From the NCBI GenBank assembly GCA_009823395.1, contig CM020515.1, positions 7,796,489 through 7,860,488 on the forward strand: a stretch of 64,000 bases of DNA. Reading direction: 5' to 3'. How positions within the stretch are numbered: the first letter of the stretch is position 1; each line of letters begins with the position of its first letter. Under the pieces are notes generated by a model that was given only the letters and a program-made list of their open reading frames with translations, had not been told where the DNA came from and searched no databases. Positions 13,801 to 25,176 of the stretch are shown piece by piece. This DNA comes from Thamnaconus septentrionalis. Its lineage: Eukaryota; Chordata; Actinopteri; Tetraodontiformes; Monacanthidae. Both the position numbers and the translations under genes were made by a program.

Positions 13801-16800
13801 TGTGAGCGCACTTTGTGTTCTTCCGCGTAGGTTAGGCTATTTAGGACGTCCCTATTGACTGCTGTGAGACAGAAGAGGACACTGGACACTTACGAGAAAA
13901 GTTAAAGGTAAACCAACGCATTTTATTTGAGGTAAGCCACACATGAGATCAGCAATAGATTGAATTATGTTTGCTAGTTTGCAAAAAGTAGCGTTGGCAA
14001 ACACACTGATATTAGCCTTATTTCCGTTACCCCTAGAATTGCGCAAAACTTAAATATCGCAATAACATACTTGTAATGGAAACACCTAAACTTCGAAAAA
14101 CCTCTCGAATATGGCTAAAAGGTTTTTACGCTCTCATGAGGAGGTTTTTCAGACGTATCGATATAGAGGTATATTACAAAAGTGTCATGGAAACACTTCT
14201 CGCATTTGCACGTCACTGGACTTGACGTCCGGGGCCACGTGACCAGTTCACTTCAAGTGAAAACGGCGTGTTTTGTTTGGAGGGAGGAGGAGAATTTTTT
14301 TAAGTAATCAAGAAGAAAAATATAATAACCGTTCTTGACAGCAAACAACATCAAAATGCAGATTGATACAAGAAAGATTTTATGAGAATTATGGTTCACA
14401 CCACTCATTGGAAACACCTGCAAATCACAATTGTACTTTGACGAAATTTTAGAAATATTGCTTTTATTTGGCGAAAAACTGCAATGGAAACGCAGCTAGT
14501 TTTGCATGTCTGTTGTTTACCTTATTCATGATCTCGGCGACAGACTGGATCAGGCTGCAGTGCTTCTCAGTCACAAAGCGGTGCCGCCTCTCCTCCTCCT
14601 TCAGGGCCTCCTCGTGGCTCACCCTGAGGAACTGCATGTAGTCACCGCCGCCATCCTGTGGACACACAGGATTCTGTCACAGAAACGTTGCAGTGAGGAT
14701 TTGTTGCCTTCATCACAATATGAGCGGGAGGGGGAACCTGGCTTCTCCAAAGCTGCCTCTCCCGAGCGGCCGCCTGGTTGTGGACCTCCATCTCGTAGCG
14801 CTTCCTGCTGTCCTGCGAGACAGAGAATTAACGTCACGCTGGGTCTCAGTCGCTACCTAACGGCCCCCCTCTGCGTCTAATGAGATGGTGAGCTCGTAAC
14901 CGTGCGGGGAGCCATGGCAACGTCATAATTAATAAGATAAGTCGCTCCGCCGCTGTGGCCCGCAGCTGTAAAAAAAAATTATCAGCAGTTCTGAAAAATA
15001 ATAACGAGGCCTCGCTTTGACCTCGGCGTTCACTTACTGACAGGTAACCTTTGTCCAGTCTGACATTGTTGTCCATCTCCCGGATGACCTCCGTGGAGAA
15101 AAAGCGGAACTTTGGGAGGACAAAAAAAAAAGGTTGTTCAGTCGTTCTTCAAATGACTTTTCCAAGTTAACGACAGGTGTTTGCGCTTCTGGATTCGCCC
15201 CCTTCCAAACATGCGCTAGGTACATTCAAGCGTCAGCTGTGGCAGGGAGCTAAAACTGAGACTTTAGGCAGGCGGCTGCAAACAGAGGGCTAAATGTGCT
15301 CTGTTTACCCCCACTTAGCTGACAGCTTGCGTGTTTGACAAACGTTAAATATTTCTGTCCGTCTCTTGACCCTTGAGCCCCACACAAATATCAACTGACA
15401 AAGTCATCCTCCTTGCTCTGTCTAGCGAGTACGCTAATCACGGGCAAACGCTGTTTTTTTTTGTTGTTTTGTTTCCAGTCCGGGATGAAAAACAAATGTG
15501 TGAAAGTGGTGCGGAACGATCTTGGATCCTGATGTGGGACCTTCAAGCTTGTGTTTGGTGTGTGCGAGTAACTCACCACTCCCTCCATCTCCAGCGTGAT
15601 CCTCCTCTGGGTTTCAGAGATCTGGATCAGCACGTCCCCTGAAAGAATGCGGCGTTACACAGTTTGACGCACTGCAAACACTCACACGTCAACAAATCAA
15701 TCGATCAAATCACTTGTTAATACTGCCAGCTTTCTTAATTATTTTCCCGGCGGGACCTGAGAACCAGCTGGATATCTGGACAGATTGCAGCTTGTTGACA
15801 CCCACTTTATTATCGACCAATAATCAAGAAGCGATTTATTAATATAGTGGCATTTTGGTAATTTCTGATTATTGTAGCATTTTCCTTCTTGTGAGTGAAT
15901 TTTTTATAATAGATTATTTTTTTGTTTGTTATTGCTAGTTGAGATTTTTGCTTTGTGAGCGTGATTTGTGGGTGGGTAACTTTAATCTTAAAGTTGTGAG
16001 TCAGTGAGTCATTTATTTGGCTTCAGTTCCAAGCGCTTGCTTGCAATTTCTACGTTTGTAGGAGTTCACCCGCTTTTTGTTTTTGTCTAATTTGCACAGT
16101 TTATCACACAGTGGAAAATTGCCTCATTATGTTCTTTCTGTTCTTTCTTTCATTTCGGGGAAAGCAAGCGCTTGATTAGAAACTTGTATCACATTACTCC
16201 TCAGCAGTTTGCCCGGGACGCTTCTGCTTCCTCCTAACCCCCGTCTCACTAAGTTTGCATTTACTCTTAAGAGCAAGCGCCCCTCCTTCGACAATCACGC
16301 TGATTTGCCACCCGAGGGTGGAGCCTTGGATGGCAAAATCGAAACATCTTGCTTGCTAAATATCCTCTTTGTGAACTCACTGGGAAATACCGAAAGTGCG
16401 AGAGCCAGGTGAAGACGGAGGAGGCTTTTTTTTTGCAACATACCAATAGAGCGCGAGGACACCGTGTGGTACGCCTTCTCTCCGATCCTTGACAGCGCTC
16501 CGAAGTACGCCTCGCTGGTTGCCGCGAGAGCTGAAAACACAGAAGGGGGCGGGGGGGAACAAACAAACAAACTCAATGATTCCAAGAAACTGACCCGGAA
16601 CTCTTTGCCTTCCTTGTATTGCGATCATTGCGTACTTTCCCAAAGAGGTGAGGGCACACTGTAGATTACGTGATCGCTGCAACCAGCGATCAAACGAAGA
16701 CGAAGGGAAGATTAATTAGTGCGTTCACGCCACGGCCTCACCGCACACTTTCCCTCACTTCTCTCCCGCAGTAAAAACCTTAGATTAAGTTTCCGTGAGA

Positions 16801-18833
16801 TGAGGATATAGATCATAACCACGCTGCACTTTTATTGATTGTCCACAAACGCACCGTGTCCAATGAACTAAAGCTGGAGTGTGTAGCCCGGATCAGTATC
16901 GCCTCTTTAGCTCAGTTAGCGGTTGAGCTAATGGTCCGACATCTCTAATGGTTCAAAAATAAACTCAACGGTAAAACACCGTGAAATTCGGAAATCATGA
17001 TCTTTGAGTGAATAATTTGCGCTTCATGGCTCCGAGGGTGTCATTCTAAGTGCGCAACGCAATGAGGAACTGTGTTTCTCTTTGAAGTTATCGTAAAAAT
17101 AATTTTGAAACGGTGTCCGGCTCGTTGTCGATGATTGACCCGACAGGGGTCGCACGAGCCCGCACTAGGCCGTAAACCTCGCTGGTTCATTAACAAGGCG
17201 AGAAGAGATGATTGGGAATGATAGGAAAAGAAAAATAAGACACTGAGCCTTTTTTAAATAAATCTTCAAATGTCCCCATTCTTCCTCTTTGTCGTAACTC
17301 TATTCCTCAAACTGCCTTCATTATTCATAAAATCATCCATAAAACTCTGGATCTCCAGGAAGCGGCTTGTTTATTTAGCCCTTAAACTTCCACATGTTTG
17401 CAAGGATAAAAAAAAAAAAAACTTGGGCAGGTGAGTGGGTGTGTCCCCACTGACCTGGGAGCAGTATCGGGTAGCACCCTTGGTGACATCACAAAAATGG
17501 TGCGTTGAAGCGCACACTTTCCGAAATGCAGAGCCGGCAGACGAGATAAAGGAGGACTATGTTTTTTTTTTTATTGTCAGAGTGGAATTGCTGGTGCAGT
17601 GAGCTTGGCAGTGTGCGCTGGACCTGACGAGACATTTTCTTCCCAAATGTCAACTTTGCCCGATTGCTGTTATCTGCCTCCAGGCTGCAGAAATCCCCAA
17701 CCTGACCTTTTCTTTAACAGGCTTGAGCAAACTGCAGCGCCATCTGTCAGAGCAGCGCTGAGCAGGTGATGGAAGGTAATTACGACTTTCGCTAAAGTTT
17801 TCGGTGAGCGGCTAGGTTTTTTTTTTTGTTTTGTTTGGTTTTTTAAAAACTTGGGGGTATGTTTTTTTTTAAAAAAAACAAAAAAAAAAACAACAACGTC
17901 AACAAAACTTAATAAACTGGCTCGGCTGCCTGGAGGCCTCGTTGGTTTGTTCAACAGCTCAGGCGGGCCTTGGTTACAGGCCCATAACTGGTCTTATTAT
18001 AGCAGCAGGATATTCCCAAAGCAGTGTGGACTTTGGAATTAGGTGGAGCTTGATGCGACTGCTCCCTTATGGTGCGTTTGCTGCAGTTTGTTTTTTTGGC
18101 GGATCAACCATTTAAAGGTGGGCCGTTATTTGTGACTTAATCCGGCAAGTTGTCGCTCCCGGTTCGTGCCGCTTCCCTTCGCCTTCATTTATATATTTAT
18201 TTTTATTCTCCCGTCTTACCTTGAAAAGCCTGGATGTAGCTGTTGCCAAGAGAAACCAGCCTCTGCAGGCTCGGGTTAAACTCATCCATCAAGGTCTGTT
18301 TTGGTGGTGGTTGGCAGGGGGGGTGGCGGGGGAGGGAGAGAAAAACAAATTTAAATCACACTGCGTTATCTGTTTTTTCGAAAGTCGTCGAAACTTTTGA
18401 GGCCCACCCGGAGGAGAATCAATGTAATCTATCTTTAATTCCATCTGTATTTATAAGCCTGAGTCCCCCCCCTCCCCCCTCGCTCTCTCCCAACCCATCC
18501 ACCCTCGCAGCTCAGACAGCCTGAGACTCAAATCTCCAGCTATCGGAAAATGCTCGTAGAATTTAAAACGGGCCGTGCGGATTCACGCCGTGTTCCATGA
18601 GCAGATATTAGCTTTTATTCAAAAAAAGAAAAAAACAAGAAACCCAGGGATATTTCCGAGTCCTCTCTCTTTCTAACCGGACTGCTCGGCCTTTGGAATA
18701 AGGGAGAGGAAGAAAAAAAACCCCGCCAGCAGCGACGCGAGCACCTTTACCCCTCTCGCCATTTTCGCCAGTTACTCACTGAGTAGATCCCCAGCGTGGT
18801 GCGGTGCAACTGTTCGGCGGTCATGCCCGACAT
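4298..18833 (-). CDS. baiap2l2: BAIAP2L2 (Pinkbar-like I-BAR/SH3 protein), complete, 14 coding exons
   Basis: Family role: membrane-shaping adaptor that couples phosphoinositide membranes to actin, known from epithelia and hair-cell stereocilia. Coding exons on the minus strand, 5' to 3': 18833-18780, 18295-18220, 16530-16444, 15638-15577, 15109-15038, 14812-14738, 14655-14521, 12771-12661, 11813-11741, 8998-8818, 8089-8024, 7230-7053, 4591-4551, 4370-4298. They total 1284 nt, 427 aa plus TAG, with phases closing at every junction. Residues 1 to about 225 are the I-BAR domain (starts MSGMTAEQLHRTTLGIYS; contains FNPSL and VSLGNSYIQAF). The SH3 domain spans about 264-325 (motifs NGWLYGR and PGWFPASYV). 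A polyproline stretch is encoded in 7230-7053, and the tail GTNPFATVKLRP...NDRSAP is the WH2-like end of IRSp53/IRTKS relatives. The human protein is about 100 residues longer, mostly in the linkers. Least certain borders: the exon 8 donor (GTGCAT) and whether a small exon is missing between 7053 and 4591. Confidence 0.93.
4655..5045. repeat. Dispersed repeat, copy A (in baiap2l2 3' introns)
   Basis: This stretch matches a second copy at about 41805-42360 in the same orientation. Shared diagnostic pieces are CCATGGATGC, AGACTGGCAATATG or a close variant, TTTTCCAGTGGC followed by CTCGA and GTACTGCA, then CTGATTGGC, GCTCTATG and GCCGCAT further along. A TA-rich microsatellite (about 4760-4815) interrupts this copy. 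It overlaps no coding exon of baiap2l2, although it begins only about 65 bases upstream of the exon at 4591-4551. The element type is not identified, and neither copy contains an obvious ORF of its own. Confidence 0.7.
5984..6472. repeat. AGTCT/CTAGT pentanucleotide satellite with ~110-bp higher-order period
   Basis: About 490 bases of degenerate (TAGTC)n lie inside the baiap2l2 intron between the exons at 7230-7053 and 4591-4551. Variant units such as AGTGG, AGACT and AGTCC recur in a fixed order. The string CTGTTTAGTG occurs at 6181 and 6291, giving a second-order repeat of about 110 bp (22 pentamers). The tract is rich in CTAG palindromes and in TAG stops on both strands. Confidence 0.95.
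10448..10508. repeat. Perfect 28-bp foldback with a 5-nt loop
   Basis: Positions 10448-10475 are perfectly self-complementary to 10481-10508, leaving only ATCGA (10476-10480) as the loop. The arms begin GCGGAAGCGATG and end CATCGCTTCCGC. It sits in the baiap2l2 intron between the exons at 11813-11741 and 8998-8818. There is no bulge or mismatch, unlike a typical microRNA precursor, and no target duplication is evident. Confidence 0.95.
10627..10955. mobile_element. Degenerate non-autonomous DNA transposon remnant (CACTTTATT...AATAAAGTGG ends)
   Basis: The left end reads GGGCCACTTTATTGGG and the right end reads CCTGATAAAGTGGTCGC, which are imperfect inverted ends of a short element widespread in teleosts. 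The interior has no ORF. A second, more diverged copy lies at about 21262-21515. The family is recalled by pattern only. The element lies in a baiap2l2 intron. Confidence 0.6.
13905..14498. repeat. Probable interspersed repeat with ATGGAAAC motifs
   Basis: The motif TGGAAAC recurs four times (about 14079, 14189, 14409, 14485). Repeated TGGAAAC/CTGCAATGGAAACGC ends are typical of a common fish repeat. It ends only about 23 bases downstream of the donor of the baiap2l2 exon 14655-14521. Left boundary is uncertain and no ORF is visible. Confidence 0.4.
16900..16975 (+). repeat. Degraded tRNA-derived sequence (SINE head or tRNA pseudogene)
   Basis: TAGCTCAGTTAGCGG at about 16908-16922 fits the tRNA A-box, and GGTTCAAAA at about 16950 is a decayed B-box (GGTTCGA consensus) at a tRNA-like distance. 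The acceptor stem does not pair convincingly, so it is not called as a functional tRNA. It lies in baiap2l2 intron 2. Confidence 0.4.
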
Positions 18834-19065
18834 GTTTGTATCCTGGGGGGGGGCAGTGAAAAGCTCAGGAGCGTGCGCCGGGGTCCTCGGATCATCCAGC
18901 GAGTGCGCGGAAAACACCTGTGGGAGAGAGACGGGAGAATGGCCGGAGTGAGAGGAGTGAGAGGAGTGTTGGTAACCCACACCGCCGCGGCCCGAGAAAG
19001 AGCTGAGTAAATAATTAAACATGGGCCCAGCCATAAAAGACAATGACACATGCTGTAAACTGTGA

Positions 19066-19067
<2 letters not shown>

Positions 19068-19123
<56 letters not shown>
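19068..19123. repeat. (GT)n microsatellite
   Basis: About 28 uninterrupted GT units lie upstream of baiap2l2 exon 1. Long cysteine/valine and threonine/histidine open frames here are artefacts of the repeat. Confidence 0.98.
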
Positions 19124-19125
<2 letters not shown>

Positions 19126-19226
19126 ATGTGCGTGCACGCGCTTTTGCACTTTTGTCCAAGACTATAACAGGTATCTTTTGTCACGCCCTGCAACCCTGCA
19201 GCATGCTGTTGTACAAAGGTGGGGGC

Positions 19227-19229
<3 letters not shown>

Positions 19230-19268
<39 letters not shown>

Positions 19269-19283
19269 ACACACACACACACA
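19230..19283. repeat. (TC)n followed by (CA)n compound microsatellite
   Basis: An uninterrupted TC tract (19230-19266) passes directly into a CA tract (19268-19283). Confidence 0.97.
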
Positions 19284-21261
19284 TAGTCACACTGTGTACA
19301 TACAGAACAGTATAAAGATTAACGTTTGGAAAAAGGGCCATCATCTGTATTTGTCCGAAGCACAGGTGCGTCTGATGTCGACCCAAATAACTGAGCTTTG
19401 CAGTCGGACCCAATGAGCATCTTTGGAATGTCTGTATTTGTGATTGACGGTTGTTCGTTACATTTGAAGTGTTTAATGAAGGCAGTTGTGTTGATGTGAA
19501 GGCATCTTCATCCATGTAGTTAAACTGTGTTCATAAGGAATGTATAGTATTGTTTTCTTTGACCAGTTCAATTCAATTTCAGTTATAAACATTAATCAGT
19601 GAAAATTATTCTGAATGGTTGGTTTTTTTTTTGGTTTTTTGGTTGTTGTTTTTTTAACAAATCAGCCTCAAACATGCAGCCTTAAAATGAACCATCTGTT
19701 TAAAGCCTCCAAATAAAAACAGTTGTTGGTATCTGTGCCATTTGTGACATCGCAAGGGTGCTGAATGTTGCAAATTTCTTCTTCTTCTTCTTCTTCTTCT
19801 CCTTTTCAAAATGTGGCATGAGCAAAAGAAGTAGCTGTATGGAAGTAGCTTCCTTCAATGTCTGAATTTAGGTTTGCAAAACGTCGCTCCAAGTTTGCTC
19901 CGCACAGTAGTTCTATTTTTCTTTTCTCTTACGTTTTTCCCCTCATTTCAAGTGATTAATACGCTGCCAACGATTCCATTATCAGGCTTCTGGAAAGACA
20001 AATTAAAATGAGTTCAGCCAACACAAACTCCATCCACCGGCTTGTTCTTTCATTTATTTTTCTTTTTGTCAAGTGAGCACAATTTCAAATCCGTGCTTCC
20101 CCCCTGAATCTGAACTGCTGATGCTGTCATATCCCCCCCCCACATTTTGATCGGTCGCCGTGGAATTAGGCGCTCATGTGTGATTTCCTGAAATCCGTTA
20201 ATCCCGATACTTTAATCACCTCGGATGGCCAAATCCCGCTTGCACAACCCTGGGGCCACAGTCCCGGCCTCCTATTGGCCCGCAACGCCTCAAGGTGAAT
20301 CTCGGCCGTGTGACCAATCGCGAGCGCCGCTGAGACGTGGGGGTTGGGGGGAAGGCTATCGATTCCTTTCCCGCCTTTAAATCTTTGCCGCCGGCCCTGA
20401 AACCTCTTGTTGCCGAGCAGGGAAGCGCGCTGAGCCCACATCATCACGACCGCTGCGCTGCGCGCTTCTGCGTGTCGCCGGCCCTGAACTCACCGCGACC
20501 CACGAGACGCGTTTGCCGTGTGACTACACACGATATCACGGTTTAGAGGAGGAGGGCGGGGTATTTATTCGATGCGATGGCCCCCACCCGAGGGTGCAAA
20601 GTACTGCTGCAAGCGGGGAATAAAGGAGAAATTGGGAAATGTTTAAATCGAAGATTAATTAGGCCGAGGGATTGAGAGAGAGAGAGAATTCATACACTAG
20701 ATGGCACCATCAACCAAGTGAAGACATGACTGGAATTTTAATCAGCTCCCGAAACCGGCAGGCAGTGTTTCCTCGGCCATTCTTCCTCATAATGATACCC
20801 TCCAACAGCAGCAGCCCCCTTTGAAATACGACATTAATACGCAGGACGTCGCGCGAGTGCAGAAATATTGTAAAAAATGCTTGATGCGCAAATGATCATC
20901 GGCTCACCAAGTGTTTTATACAAGCCTCTATTTTTTTTTTTTTCTTACTGCAAGTCGCCGCTTTAAATCTGTAACAATAACTTGGTGCAGCTTGAAACAA
21001 ATGACCTCATTTTAAAGCAAGAAAAATGAGTAAACAGTTCGAGCCCAAGAAAGTCAATCGCCACAGTATTGCACTCTGAAGACGATGTCTCGATCCTGCT
21101 CTGCACCACGGGAAGTGAGAAACAGCCGTTTTCGTTAATATTAAACAACTTGGGTTTTATCTTCCGACCACTGGGATGATTGATTTCCACATACACGTGT
21201 GTAGTGCTCATAATCTGGCTCCAGAGTCAAATACTGCATACTTGTTTGCACCCAACACTCA

Positions 21262-21515
21262 CAGTGCCACTTTACTAGGAGCGCCTTGCTAGTATCGGCT
21301 ATCTAAAAAAAAAAAAAAGGTTCATCTGCAGAACTTGCTTTTAACCAGAGGTTATTTGAGTTCCTGTTGCCTTTCTGCGGTCTTCAACCAGTCTGTCCAT
21401 TCCGACCTCTGACCCCTGACATCAAAGAGGCATGGGTCGCTGCCAAGAGATATACAGTAGTTATTATTATGAAGCCAGTGAACATTGTACTTAATAAAGT
21501 GGCTGCTGCGTACGC
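21262..21515. mobile_element. Second copy of the CACTTTA...AATAAAGTGGC element, truncated
   Basis: Left end GTGCCACTTTACTAGGAG and right end TGTACTTAATAAAGTGGCTG match the ends of the element at 10627-10955. The interior piece around 21390 (CAGTCTGTCCATTC, then GACCTCTGACC) is also characteristic of this fish family. An A-rich tract at 21307-21318 interrupts it. No coding capacity. Confidence 0.6.
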
Positions 21516-23914
21516 AGAGTTAAATAAACTACCGAGCGAACGACACTGCGGTGATGGAGTTTGCTCGCTTAGCACCGCGATGACGACCGTTGTCACGTTT
21601 TTCAATTTCCCCAGTTGGGGATTTGAACCTGATTTGGTGCAAACTGGAAGTAATCCCACACTGTCGATTGCCCCAGTTCATTAAATGACACCCGTTTTTC
21701 GAATTTATCAGAAAATTATATCAAATTAAATTGATTTAATTTAATTTAATTCATTGACAAAAAAACTGTTACAAAAAAATGCACATTTCCTACACGAGTT
21801 TCCTTGCAAGCCAAAACATGTTGGGCTCAACTCAAATCTGTGCAATTAGTTTTCGGCTCTTCGTTCGCACCCAGACTTTTTCTTTCTTTTGCACTGCTCC
21901 ATTCAAAACAAGCAAACAAACAAACAAACAAACAAAAGATACGGGTGATGAAAAAGAACCTCCCTCGCTGTCAGGGAGCTATTAGGAAGGTACGGGGACG
22001 CTCTCGGTTTTTTAGGCACAAGAAAGTCGAGTAAATACGGAAGCGCGGCGGCTCAGTTACTTTGAACTATCGCCAGGCTTTAGCGGCTCCGCGATGCACT
22101 TTTTAATCTCCAGCCACGGTGCCGCCTGAAAACAGCCTAATTAAATCACACTTCAGCAAGCAAAGAGGGAGAGGGGGGGTGGCGAGAGGTGGTGGCGGGA
22201 GGGGGAGGAGGGGATGGGGTGCAATAAAAGCAACAGTAAGCTGAAAAAGGGAAAGAGCACATAAATACTCTTCAAAACTTAAACGTTCTTGTCCTTCTTC
22301 TTCTTCTTCTTCCCGGTTTCCAGAACGACCTGTTCTCCGCGTCGGCGCCGCCGCACGTTTTGAAAAGGAAGGGGGGGCCAGCGGGGGAGAGGTGGGGCTA
22401 GCATTAATATCGCCACGGCGCACGGCGTGAAGGTCAAGGGTGACCCGGTAATAAATCAGCCCCGGCTCGCCGGCCGCCGAGCCTCTCGCAGAGGCCTTGA
22501 TGAGAGTGAGATACGTCGGCTGGCGGTAACTAGGACGTCCATGGAACTTTTTGGGCGAAGCGCTTTAAATCATCGCGTAGGTGCTCACGGCTGAGCGTGA
22601 CCGTGGGCGGTGGCAGCTGCTTAGCACCGTCAAACTTTTTTTCAGCTCCAGTATGCTAACCTCAGGAAAAAAAGAACATTGGATAAATAAAAAAGAAAGC
22701 AACATTTTCAGACTGAAATCCCTATTTTATGCTAAATTCATTGTGTGAAAAATCTTTTGTAACGATAGTCTCTCTTTTCTTCATCTGCTCGTTCCACTTT
22801 CCAGGAAACGTGCGCTAAAAACGAGCAGTGTTGTGAGGTCACAAATAGACCAGATAGCTCACTGACCCTTCTGCCTCAGCTCATTCCGCTCTTTGTCGCC
22901 ATGTTGTTGTTGTATTTTTGGGACGATGCGGCAAAGCATCAACCTTTTCGGTGAAGGCTATCAACACAGGGCTAATCTACTGTTTCCGTCATATCTTAAC
23001 TTTTTTCTTCTTATTCTTTTTAATTGCAGTCTGTGGCCGCTCTGCTGGAATCCGGCACAGATCACAGTATTGATCTCAGAATGCTGTGTGCGGCCTAAAA
23101 TATTCGGACGAGAAAAACCTGCGAAACCGCAGCGAGGCGACGCACAGCACGAAATGCCACTCGTGACATTTCATCGTGTGGGCTGAATACAAATGAAGCT
23201 CCCGACTTCACGGCACCTCGAGCGTGCGCGACGCCTGCCTGCGTGCGCGCACGTGATTGTTCTATTTGTGCGCTTTCCCTGGCTCCGGTCCCCGTCCTCC
23301 AGAGGACCCATCCACTCTGCTGTTCTGCCGGCCCACTCAATACTCGCAGCTATATTTCCTGCCGTTCGCACCCGAACCCCGGAGCTTTTTTGAGCTCAAA
23401 TCCTGCCACGTGAGCCGCACGCACTCCGTCTTCGCTCGCGTTTTGTCATTTCACAACCTTTGCGGACGAGATCGCTCCCGGGATTGACCCTGCCTCGCCA
23501 CTTTTATTATATTTTTTGGAATATCATAAACGCCGAGGCCATCGCTCTGCCGTCCGCGGCCTCCTCGGGGAGCCTGGAGGCTGACTTATGGCCGTCCACC
23601 ACAACCGCAGAAGGCCTCCCTCCTCCTCCTCCCTCCACCTCCCTCTCTAATGTGTTGCCGAGCAAGGCAATAATGAGCCGAGGGGAAGAGGAATAAACAA
23701 TTTACAAATGGTTATGCATGCAGAGGGATGGGGTGGGATGGGGGGTCGTGGTGGTGCTGGTGGTGTGTGTGTGGGGTGGGGGGTGTGGGGGGTCGATCCA
23801 GCTCAGATGCTTAATACAGATTGAGGGGAGGCTGCTGCTGCACAGGCAGTGCGAGACCATGAGAGGTGGGATGTTTCATAGTGTTATAGTGTTTCCCATC
23901 ACCGCCTGTAACAG

Positions 23915-24457
23915 CAGTGTTGTTGGGATTACTCCATAAAAGTAATCCGACTACTGATTACTGATTACTCCTTAAAAAATTAATCTAATTATTCTTCAAC
24001 TGCTTTGTTTCATAAGTAATCAATTACTTATTACTAATTACTTTATTTAAAAAAGATGTCCTTGCTCAGTGCTTTGGAATGAACTTTATGAAAGTGCAAA
24101 TTTTGCAAATGTAAATATTGCCTCTGTCATCTTAACATGAATGAATGTTTGCTCTCTGAACACAGACATTTCACAGAACAGACTCATGCACAGCACTGGT
24201 GCCTTTCGCACAGCCCGTATTGTTAAAATAATCTGCGACATCTTTGTTTTCGGTCGTTTTTCTAAATTTCAGACATTTTGTGGATAATACAGTAAGACAT
24301 TTTTAGCTTGTAAAATGTTTCGGAAAAGTAACTCGTTACTTGATAAAGTAATTATGATATAATTGCCACAGTAATCCCGTTTCATTACTCCGTTATTTAA
24401 AAAGTAGTTTAATTACAGTAGTGGATTACTTAGTAATGGATTACTCGCCAAACACTG
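23915..24457. mobile_element. Non-autonomous hAT-type transposon with 8-bp target duplication
   Basis: The element starts CAGTGTTGTTGGGATTACTCC-like and ends GGATTACTCGCCAAACACTG, so its termini are imperfect inverted repeats (CAGTGTT...). It is flanked by TGTAACAG (23907-23914) and CGTAACAG (24458-24465), an 8-bp duplication with one mismatch, as expected for the hAT superfamily. The interior is full of AGTAATC/GATTACT motifs and has no transposase ORF, so it depends on transposase from elsewhere. It lies about 500 bases upstream of the nptxr start codon. Confidence 0.85.
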
Positions 24458-24952
24458 CGTAACAGATTTGGGTTGGAACACTGCTGGAGAAGAAGTCGGC
24501 TCAGGGCTGCAGGCTGGAAACGGCCACCCCGCTCCTCCATCTCCCCCACCCACCCCGTTACTCTCCCCTCTCCCTCTCTCCCTCTCTCTATCTCTCCTCC
24601 CGCGGATGGATTTTTTTTTTCCTCCCCTCAACACCGCCGAGCACATGCGCGTTGAGGCAGCCTGTCGGATTCGGATGTGATTTCTTTTCTTTTTTTTCTG
24701 ACTCCATGATCACTCAATTATGTTGCGGGACTCTCATCCTCTCCGCCGCCGCTCCTCCTCTGGAAAGGCGCCAAAGTGACTTTCTTTGTTCTTCACCGTC
24801 ACCACCGTCGAGAGATGAAACGGAGACTTTTGGCTTCCCGCCGCTTTTAGTTTCCCTCTCTATTTTTTTAACCCCCCGACTCGCGCTGTCGATTGGTGAT
24901 TTGTTTGGGGGGGGATTTTACTGTCATAATAATATTCGACCCAGCCGCCACC
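24458..24952 (+). promoter_or_regulatory. nptxr promoter / 5' UTR region
   Basis: This is a C/T-rich and CpG-containing stretch just upstream of the nptxr CUG. GCACATGCGCG at 24641-24651 resembles an NRF-1 site. Two AUGs precede the main ORF: 24645 (a 12-codon uORF ending TGA) and 24706 (a long overlapping frame). No in-frame AUG exists between the in-frame stop TAA at 24869 and the CUG at 24953. The transcription start is not determined. Confidence 0.5.
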
Positions 24953-25176
24953 CTGAAGTTCATCGTAATAATTTTGGCCGCCGGGATGGTGGCCTTCATC
25001 GGAGCGGTTATCTGCATCATCGCGGCCGTGCACACCGGATCCTCCCGGGCGGCCGCGGCGCAGCACCAACCCGCGGCCGACAACCACTCGCTCTACCCGG
25101 AGACGGCGGCGCAGACTCCGGCCGCGGCGGGGTCGGCCGCCCGCTCCGGATCCCTGGGAGCTTTCCATGGTTCTGA
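24706..25176 (+). other. AUG-initiated ORF overlapping the nptxr CUG in another frame
   Basis: The AUG at 24706 opens a frame that passes the CUG start out of frame and ends about 220 bases inside nptxr exon 1. Its product shows no family resemblance, so it is most likely either outside the mRNA or a regulatory uORF. It is listed because it bears directly on how the CUG could be reached by scanning ribosomes. Confidence 0.35.

Larger units (their letters stand above)
18834..23914. other. Divergent intergenic region between baiap2l2 and nptxr
   Basis: No coding exon was found. It should hold the baiap2l2 promoter and upstream noncoding exon(s): the initiator ATG of baiap2l2 lies 9 bases after a C-rich tract ending in CAG (minus strand, about 18843), which looks like a splice acceptor. 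Also present are microsatellites (19068-19283), short (CTT)n tracts near 19776-19802 and 22295-22312, and an AAAC-type repeat at about 21906-21938. Confidence 0.5.

Noticed and set aside
16900..16975. Functional tRNA gene
   Set aside because: A-box is good, but the B-box is decayed and the acceptor stem does not pair. Reported as a degraded tRNA-derived repeat instead.
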